Assembly: GCF_023061185.1 (NCBI RefSeq)
Contig: NZ_JAKGAK010000005.1
Coordinates: 1 to 64,000 of the forward strand
Source: Chromohalobacter beijerinckii
GTDB taxonomy: Bacteria > Pseudomonadota > Gammaproteobacteria > Pseudomonadales > Halomonadaceae
Reading direction: 5' to 3'
Length of the DNA: 64,000 nucleotides
The translations under genes were made by a program, and so were the position numbers. Of this stretch, positions 59,778 through 64,000 are shown piece by piece; positions within the stretch are counted from its first letter, which is position 1; every line of letters begins with the position of its first letter. The notes under the pieces were generated by a model. The model searched no databases. It was not told the origin of the DNA and saw nothing but the letters and a program-made list of their open reading frames with translations.

Positions 59778-60694
59778 TAAAAGTACCCTTCGCGTTTTTT
59801 ACGCTCCATGGACCCTGCCTGGTCGCGGTCGATAGTACGGCCGGAGCGCTCGCTGGTCTTGGTCAGCAGCATTTCCTGGATGATCTCGGGCAGCGTGTCG
59901 GCTTTCGATTCCACCGCGCCGGTAAGCGGGTAGCAGCCCAGCGTACGGAAACGTACCCACTTCTCTTCGGGGACTTCGCCTTCTTCCAGCGGCATGCGGT
60001 CATCGTCGACCATGATCCACGTGCCGTCGCGCTCGACCACCGGGCGCGGGGCGGCGTAGTACAACGGGACGATGGGGATCGATTCCAGATAGATGTACTG
60101 CCAGATATCCAGCTCGGTCCAGTTGGAGAGCGGGAAGACGCGGATCGACTCGCCCTTGTTGATCTTGCCGTTGTAGATGCTCCACAGCTCCGGACGCTGG
60201 TTCTTGGGATCCCAACGGTGATGCTTGTCACGGAAGGAGTAGACGCGCTCCTTGGCGCGCGAGGCTTCCTCGTCGCGGCGCGCGCCGCCGAAGGCCGCAT
60301 CGAAGCCGTGTTTGTCCAGGGCCTGCTTGAGCGCCTGGGTTTTCATGATGTCGGTATGCTTGGCACTGCCGTGGTCGAACGGGTTGATGCCCGCCTCGAC
60401 GCCTTCCTGGTTGATATGCTCGATCAACTCCATGCCCACCTCGTCCGCCATGCGGTCGCGAAACTCGATCATCTCGCGGAATTTCCAGGTGGTGTTGACG
60501 TGCATCAACGGGAACGGCGGCGTGCCGGGGTAAAACGCCTTGCGCGCCAGATGCAGCATCACCGACGAATCCTTGCCGATGGAGTACAGCATCACCGGGT
60601 TGGCAAATTCAGCGGCTACCTCGCGGATGATATGGATCGACTCCGCCTCAAGCTGCTTCAAGTGAGTTTGGCGTTCGGGTGAGATTTCAGACAT
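59777..60694 (-). CDS. cysD: Sulfate adenylyltransferase subunit 2 CysD
   Basis: CysD catalyses ATP plus sulfate to adenosine 5'-phosphosulfate. The 305-residue product is a PP-loop ATP pyrophosphatase with [18 protein letters not shown] near residue 38, [19 protein letters not shown] near 62, [20 protein letters not shown] near 147 and [16 protein letters not shown] near 255. The C-terminal [12 protein letters not shown] is typical. It heads cysDN. An AT-rich segment at 60791-60846 upstream is the likely CysB-binding region. Confidence 0.97.
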   Translation of the reverse strand: MSEISPERQTHLKQLEAESIHIIREVAAEFANPVMLYSIGKDSSVMLHLARKAFYPGTPPFPLMHVNTTWKFREMIEFRDRMADEVGMELIEHINQEGVEAGINPFDHGSAKHTDIMKTQALKQALDKHGFDAAFGGARRDEEASRAKERVYSFRDKHHRWDPKNQRPELWSIYNGKINKGESIRVFPLSNWTELDIWQYIYLESIPIVPLYYAAPRPVVERDGTWIMVDDDRMPLEEGEVPEEKWVRFRTLGCYPLTGAVESKADTLPEIIQEMLLTKTSERSGRTIDRDQAGSMERKKREGYF

Positions 60695-60790
60695 CTGAAA
60701 ACCTTGGTTTTTAGGAACAGTCGTTGAGACAAGCTGGAAGCTCGTGGCCCGCCGCTCTACGCGTCATGGCGCTCACGGTACCCAGAGACA

Positions 60791-60846
60791 CACAATAACG
60801 TCAAAGAATTAAGAACTATCTTTTAAGCACGAATAAGAATAAAAGG
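60791..60846 (-). promoter_or_regulatory. AT-rich cysD upstream region (candidate CysB site)
   Basis: About 56 bases are markedly AT-rich in a GC-rich neighbourhood, with TTCTTATTC, GCTTAAAAGATAGTTCTTAA and TTCTTTGACGTTATTG on the minus strand. This is 97 bases upstream of cysD, where CysB-bound promoters usually lie. A TTGACG hexamer is present, but the -10 is not clear. Confidence 0.4.
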
Positions 60847-60874
60847 GGTTCGAACGCAACGTGACCAGACTCAG

Positions 60875-61597
60875 TTAGGGGTCGACGCGCTCCACCCAGG
60901 TCGACAACTGCTGCCCTTCCAGATCGATGATCCGAAAACCGGGGCGAGACGCTTCATCGAGCGTGAACTCATCTCGCCGGGGAAGAAACTGATCGGCGGT
61001 GGCGGGACAGCCGTACACGGCAATGTCGCCATGGCGCTTCGCAAACGCCTGATGGATGTGCCCACACAGCACCGCCCGTACCTGGCCGTAAGCGGCCAGC
61101 GTCTGCCATAGCGCCTCGCGGTCCGCCAGGCCCAGCGCATCCATCCACGCCGAACCAATTTCCAGCGGCGGGTGGTGCATGGCCAGCAACGTGGGACGGT
61201 CGTCTTCCTCGAGACGCATGGCAAGGTCCTGCAGGGCGGCTTGGCCCAGCTCTCCACCCGCCTGGCCGGGGACGCGGGAATCCAGCAGCAGTAACCGCCA
61301 CTCGCCGAGGTCGAGTTCATCATGGAAAGGATGCAGCTCTTCCATGAATGCGGGATGGTCGTGGTTGCCGGTCATCCAGAACCATGGACACTCGAATTCG
61401 GCGAAGACCTCGAAGGCATGGCGGTACGCGGCCGGGGATTCATCATGGCTGATATCGCCGCTGACCAGCACGATATCCGGGCGCAACCGCCGTGCCTGGG
61501 CGACGACAGCGCGCAATTGACGTAGCGGGTATCCGATGCGTGAACGCGCCTCGGGATTGGCGCAAAGATGACAATCGCTGATTTGAATCAGGCGCAT
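60875..61597 (-). CDS. cpdA: 3',5'-cyclic-AMP phosphodiesterase CpdA
   Basis: CpdA hydrolyses cAMP to AMP and is a class III calcineurin-like phosphodiesterase. The 240-residue product has the metal motifs in order: QISDCHLCANP near residue 5, LVSGDISHDES near 47, MTGNHDHP near 76, LAMHHPPLEIGS near 144 and VLCGHIHQAFAKRHG near 180. The ATG at 61597 overlaps the yqiB stop by one base (TGATG) and has no ribosome site of its own, so it depends on translational coupling. This is the gene order nudF-yqiB-cpdA known from E. coli. Confidence 0.95.
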   Translation of the reverse strand: MRLIQISDCHLCANPEARSRIGYPLRQLRAVVAQARRLRPDIVLVSGDISHDESPAAYRHAFEVFAEFECPWFWMTGNHDHPAFMEELHPFHDELDLGEWRLLLLDSRVPGQAGGELGQAALQDLAMRLEEDDRPTLLAMHHPPLEIGSAWMDALGLADREALWQTLAAYGQVRAVLCGHIHQAFAKRHGDIAVYGCPATADQFLPRRDEFTLDEASRPGFRIIDLEGQQLSTWVERVDP

Positions 61598-62043
61598 CAA
61601 GGCAGCTCCGGCACATCCACGGTCAGCCCGTGGGCCAACCCGTGTTCCAACCACTCGCCCAAGAAACGATTGAGCTGGAGTTTTTCGTCGGGCTGATGCA
61701 TGCGTGCGTTGGGATAGCGATACCGGCCATGAAAATGCCGTTGGCGCTGAAAGTCGGTGACTTCCGCCATGCGCGCATCGTGATACAAGTGCACGCGCAT
61801 GCGCGGTGACTCGATGATGCCGTCCAGCACACCACTCTGCGAGACACGGCAAATGGTGGTGTAAGGTGCACATTCGAGCACTTCCAGCCACAGCGAGCCG
61901 AAGCGGCGATGCTCACCGGCCAGAGCGACCTCGCGTGTTTCTCCGGCGCCCATGTCGCCGAGCAATCGACTCAGCCGCAGGTAGTTGGCCGTGCACTCAC
62001 CTTGCAGGGACTTGAGGTCGTTAACATATGCCGCTTTCGCCAT
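61597..62043 (-). CDS. yqiB: YqiB family (DUF1249) protein
   Basis: A 148-residue DUF1249 protein with YVNDLKSLQGECTANYLRLS, LWLEVLECAPYTTICRVSQS, MRVHLYHDARMAEVTDFQRQ and PNARMHQPDEKLQLNRFLGE. It has no known function but is reproducibly found between nudF and cpdA. It starts 3 bases after the nudF stop and overlaps cpdA by one base. Confidence 0.92.
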   Translation of the reverse strand: MAKAAYVNDLKSLQGECTANYLRLSRLLGDMGAGETREVALAGEHRRFGSLWLEVLECAPYTTICRVSQSGVLDGIIESPRMRVHLYHDARMAEVTDFQRQRHFHGRYRYPNARMHQPDEKLQLNRFLGEWLEHGLAHGLTVDVPELP

Positions 62044-62046
62044 CCT

Positions 62047-62676
62047 CTACCTCCTTGCCCGTAGCGAGGCACGCTCACGCACCAACCAGTTCAAAGCGAT
62101 CAGGGACATCGCGTTATCGATGACGCCTTGCTCGAGCAGTGCCCAGGTCTGGGCAAAGCTCAGTACGTGGACTTGAATATCTTCATTCTCGCTCTCGAGA
62201 CCGTGCACGCCCCCCACACCGTGGCTATCCACCAGCCCGCAGAACAACGTGACCCGCTCGGTGCACGCGCCGGGGCTCGGATAGTACGTATACAGCTCGA
62301 TCAATTCGTCGATCGTACAGCCCGCTTCTTCCATGGATTCACGGCGGGCGACCTCGGCACTGGTCTCGCCTGCGTCGACCAGCCCCGCCACGGGCTCCAG
62401 CTTCCAGGGGCTTAACGGATCGTCCAACGCACCGGCACGTATCTGTTCGACGTGCACCACGCAATCACGTTGCGGATCGTAAAGCAGCACGCCGACCGCA
62501 TCGTGGCGCACATGGACTTCACGGAGCACCCGTTCGCTCCACTGACCATCAAAACGACGATGCCGATAATGACGCCGCTCGAGACTGAAGAATCCCGACT
62601 GCAGCGTTTCATCGAAGCGTTCCTCGACCGACTCATGCGCGTAACGCGGCGTATAGGGATGAGCCTGTTCAGTCAT
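62047..62676 (-). CDS. nudF: ADP-ribose pyrophosphatase NudF
   Basis: NudF cleaves ADP-ribose to AMP and ribose 5-phosphate. The 209-residue product has the Nudix box GLVDAGETSAEVARRESMEE followed by AG (about residue 95), matching Gx5Ex7REUxEExGU. LYTYYPSPGACTERVTLFCG downstream is typical of ADP-ribose hydrolases and includes the Glu-containing loop. AGGAGG before the ATG at 62676 decides the start. Length equals E. coli NudF. It heads the nudF-yqiB-cpdA operon. Confidence 0.95.
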   Translation of the reverse strand: MTEQAHPYTPRYAHESVEERFDETLQSGFFSLERRHYRHRRFDGQWSERVLREVHVRHDAVGVLLYDPQRDCVVHVEQIRAGALDDPLSPWKLEPVAGLVDAGETSAEVARRESMEEAGCTIDELIELYTYYPSPGACTERVTLFCGLVDSHGVGGVHGLESENEDIQVHVLSFAQTWALLEQGVIDNAMSLIALNWLVRERASLRARR

Positions 62677-62802
62677 GACGCCTCCTGACAATAAAGCCAT
62701 GCACGAGGCGACACGGTGCAAGGCGCGTCGTCCCGATACACGGGCACAATGCGCCTCATTATCCCGACGCGGCATGGCAATGCCAACCGCGCCGGCGCTC
62801 TT

Positions 62803-63486
62803 CTATGACAATTCGTCCAATAGCCGCCGCGCTTTCTCTCGCAACGCCTCGTCAGAATCGCGCCCCTCGCGAGCCTGGCCATCGACGGCCTGCTGCGCGT
62901 GGCGACGTGCCTCAGCGCGGCGCCCCTCGTCACGGAGATACGTGGCATAGAAGTAATGAGTGTCGATGCCATCGCCGCGAATTTCCAGCGCGCGACTCAG
63001 CAGTTCACCGGCCTTGTCGTCATCGCCGAACGACACTGGCCAGCCCGGCGCACGATCGTACAGCGCCCCCAGCGTCACATAGGCGGCGCCATCATCTCCG
63101 CGCGGATCGAGCTCGATGGCACGTTCCAGCGCCTTGCGTGCACGCTTCGCCAGATCAAGCGCGCCAAGGCCGCCCTTGGCCTTGGCGTACGAAGCAAGAA
63201 TAATTCCCTCGGCCGTTAACACATGTGCGTTGTCAGGGTGCGCCTCGGCGAGCCCATCGGCTTCTTCCGCCAGGCTTGCCAGCGCTTTTTCCTGTGCCGC
63301 GCCCTGCATGCCATACTCTACATTCCCCCAGCGCGACATCAGCGGATACACACCATCCGGCGAGGCGTCGGCCCAGGCCAGAGCGCTACTGAGCACGCCG
63401 ATCAACGCGGCGCACAAGACAACATAAAGACGTGCCGGAACGAGACAGCGTCGGCGGCGTGCTCCTTCAACATAACGAACCTGCAT
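62803..63486 (-). CDS. TPR-like periplasmic protein
   Basis: A 227-residue protein with an N-terminal signal (PARLYVVLCAALIGVLSSALAWA, ending near residue 39). Helical TPR-type repeats follow: DNAHVLTAEGIILASYAKAK, KRARKALERAIELDPRG, DGAAYVTLGALYDRAPG and DTHYFYATYLRDEGRRAEAR. GAPGWPVSFGDDDKA-type segments recall TatT-like TPR proteins, but no TRAP transporter genes are nearby. AGGAGG precedes the ATG at 63486. It is divergent from greB. The role is probably protein-protein contact in the envelope. Confidence 0.75.
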   Translation of the reverse strand: MQVRYVEGARRRRCLVPARLYVVLCAALIGVLSSALAWADASPDGVYPLMSRWGNVEYGMQGAAQEKALASLAEEADGLAEAHPDNAHVLTAEGIILASYAKAKGGLGALDLAKRARKALERAIELDPRGDDGAAYVTLGALYDRAPGWPVSFGDDDKAGELLSRALEIRGDGIDTHYFYATYLRDEGRRAEARRHAQQAVDGQAREGRDSDEALREKARRLLDELS

Positions 63487-63683
63487 GGCGACCTCCTGGC
63501 ATGCTGCACCATTGCGATGATGGATATGTTCACTCGCCCTAAAATGTAACGAACGTTTGAATTAATCGCTAAGTCGATTCGTCGTAGTTCGAAGTATAGT
63601 GCCGACAAGCCCCGCACCAGCAGCGGGGTTGGCGTACCGGCAAGGCTTGCGTAGGGTATGCATTCCACGCTCTGGAGGTAGGC

Positions 63684-64000
63684 ATGAAAGGCCGCAACAT
63701 GACCCGCTGGCGCGATCCTGCCAAGGACCCGCGCCAGGAAAAGAAGAGCCCGCTGATCACGGCACAGGGCTATGCCCGACTCAAGGGCATCCATGAGCAT
63801 CTTTCCCGCGTCAAGCGCCCCGCGCTTTCCACCAAGGTCGGCGAAGCCGCCGCCCAGGGGGACCGCAGCGAGAACGCCGACTACACCTATAACAAGAAAG
63901 AGCTCAACCGCGTCCTCGCGCGTATCCGCTATCTCGGCAAACGCCTGGATGAGGTTCAAGTCGTCGACCGCCTACCCGCCGACACTTCACGGGTATACTT
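63684..64000 (+). CDS. greB: Transcription elongation factor GreB (3' end outside window)
   Basis: GreB rescues backtracked RNA polymerase by stimulating transcript cleavage. The 105 visible codons include the GreB N-terminus PLITAQGYARLKGIHEHLSR, the coiled-coil finger with GDRSENADYTYNKKELNRVL (the DxxE-type Asp and Glu near residues 60-64) and RIRYLGKRLDEVQVV. The N-terminal extension before LITAQG is a GreB rather than GreA trait. The start at 63684 follows GGAGG, and an alternative ATG is at 63699. A 6-bp hairpin (63610-63628) lies in the leader. The gene runs off the window. Confidence 0.93.
   Translation, partial: MKGRNMTRWRDPAKDPRQEKKSPLITAQGYARLKGIHEHLSRVKRPALSTKVGEAAAQGDRSENADYTYNKKELNRVLARIRYLGKRLDEVQVVDRLPADTSRVY

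Noticed and set aside
63610-63628. CCCCGC/GCGGGG hairpin before greB as a terminator
   Set aside because: It has only TT after it and lies in the probable greB leader, so a terminator role is not supported.
1-64000. CRISPR arrays, rRNA, tRNA, insertion sequences and prophage genes
   Set aside because: I found no regularly spaced repeats of 25-40 bases, no transposase or integrase-like protein and no stretch resembling structural RNA genes. A covariance-model search would be needed to exclude small RNAs.

Overview
The window is an ordinary-looking chromosomal stretch of a GC-rich gammaproteobacterium, most likely a member of the Halomonadaceae (Halomonas/Chromohalobacter group). The order is inferred from gene content: cmoAB, EpmA/EpmB-modified EF-P, parE next to yqiA, nudF-yqiB-cpdA and ACT-domain SerB are typical gammaproteobacterial genes. 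The halophile guess rests on acidic surface-type proteins, including an extremely Asp/Glu/Ala-rich lipoprotein. There are no rRNA or tRNA genes, no CRISPR array and no transposase. Genes are densely packed on both strands, and many convergent pairs share perfect hairpins.

Layout: 1-9.5 kb holds a truncated isochorismatase-fold gene, selO, a Bax-like glucosaminidase, htpG behind a near-consensus heat-shock promoter, slt, a LysE exporter, exoD and a TM2 gene. 9.5-18.5 kb holds a cold-shock gene with a long leader, the acidic lipoprotein, a yeast-type cytosine deaminase, a YegS-like lipid kinase, a Bcr/CflA pump, a FlgO-like lipoprotein pair, MgtC, a formate/nitrite channel and an orphan tricarboxylate-binding protein. 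18.6-23.3 kb holds a leuA paralogue divergent from an Lrp/AsnC regulator, an HpaI-type aldolase and small envelope proteins. 23.4-32.6 kb holds pepN, an orphan acyl-CoA ligase, yajQ, a divergent GNAT / RimK-like ATP-grasp pair and a purine permease.

32.8-40.8 kb carries a rhodanese, psd and the EF-P module (epmA, efp, epmB), which supplies and beta-lysylates EF-P. It is followed by the main leuA, which sits behind a previously unmarked 19-residue leader peptide with six Leu codons and a terminator-like hairpin (a leu attenuator). 40.8-44.0 kb has a protealysin-like protease coupled to its emfourin inhibitor and a PilZ/HD-GYP protein with altered catalytic residues. 44.1-52.2 kb is a minus-strand run pgi-yqiA-parE-parC-serB, in which two related purine/pyrimidine-rich intergenic elements flank parC. 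52.3-55 kb has cmoAB (tRNA cmo5U synthesis) and a Fur-box-controlled ABC ATPase with broken catalytic motifs. 55-60.7 kb has an LTA-synthase-like transferase and sulfur assimilation genes (serine acetyltransferase, cysN, cysD). 60.9-64 kb has cpdA, yqiB, nudF, a TPR-like protein and the start of greB.

No large novel system such as a defence island or biosynthetic cluster is evident. The most promising unexplained items are the Fur-controlled degenerate ATPase with its upstream 17-bp repeats, the GNAT/ATP-grasp pair of unknown substrate, the leu attenuator with a nearly leaderless leader peptide, the Lrp-controlled second leuA, and the paired elements around parC.
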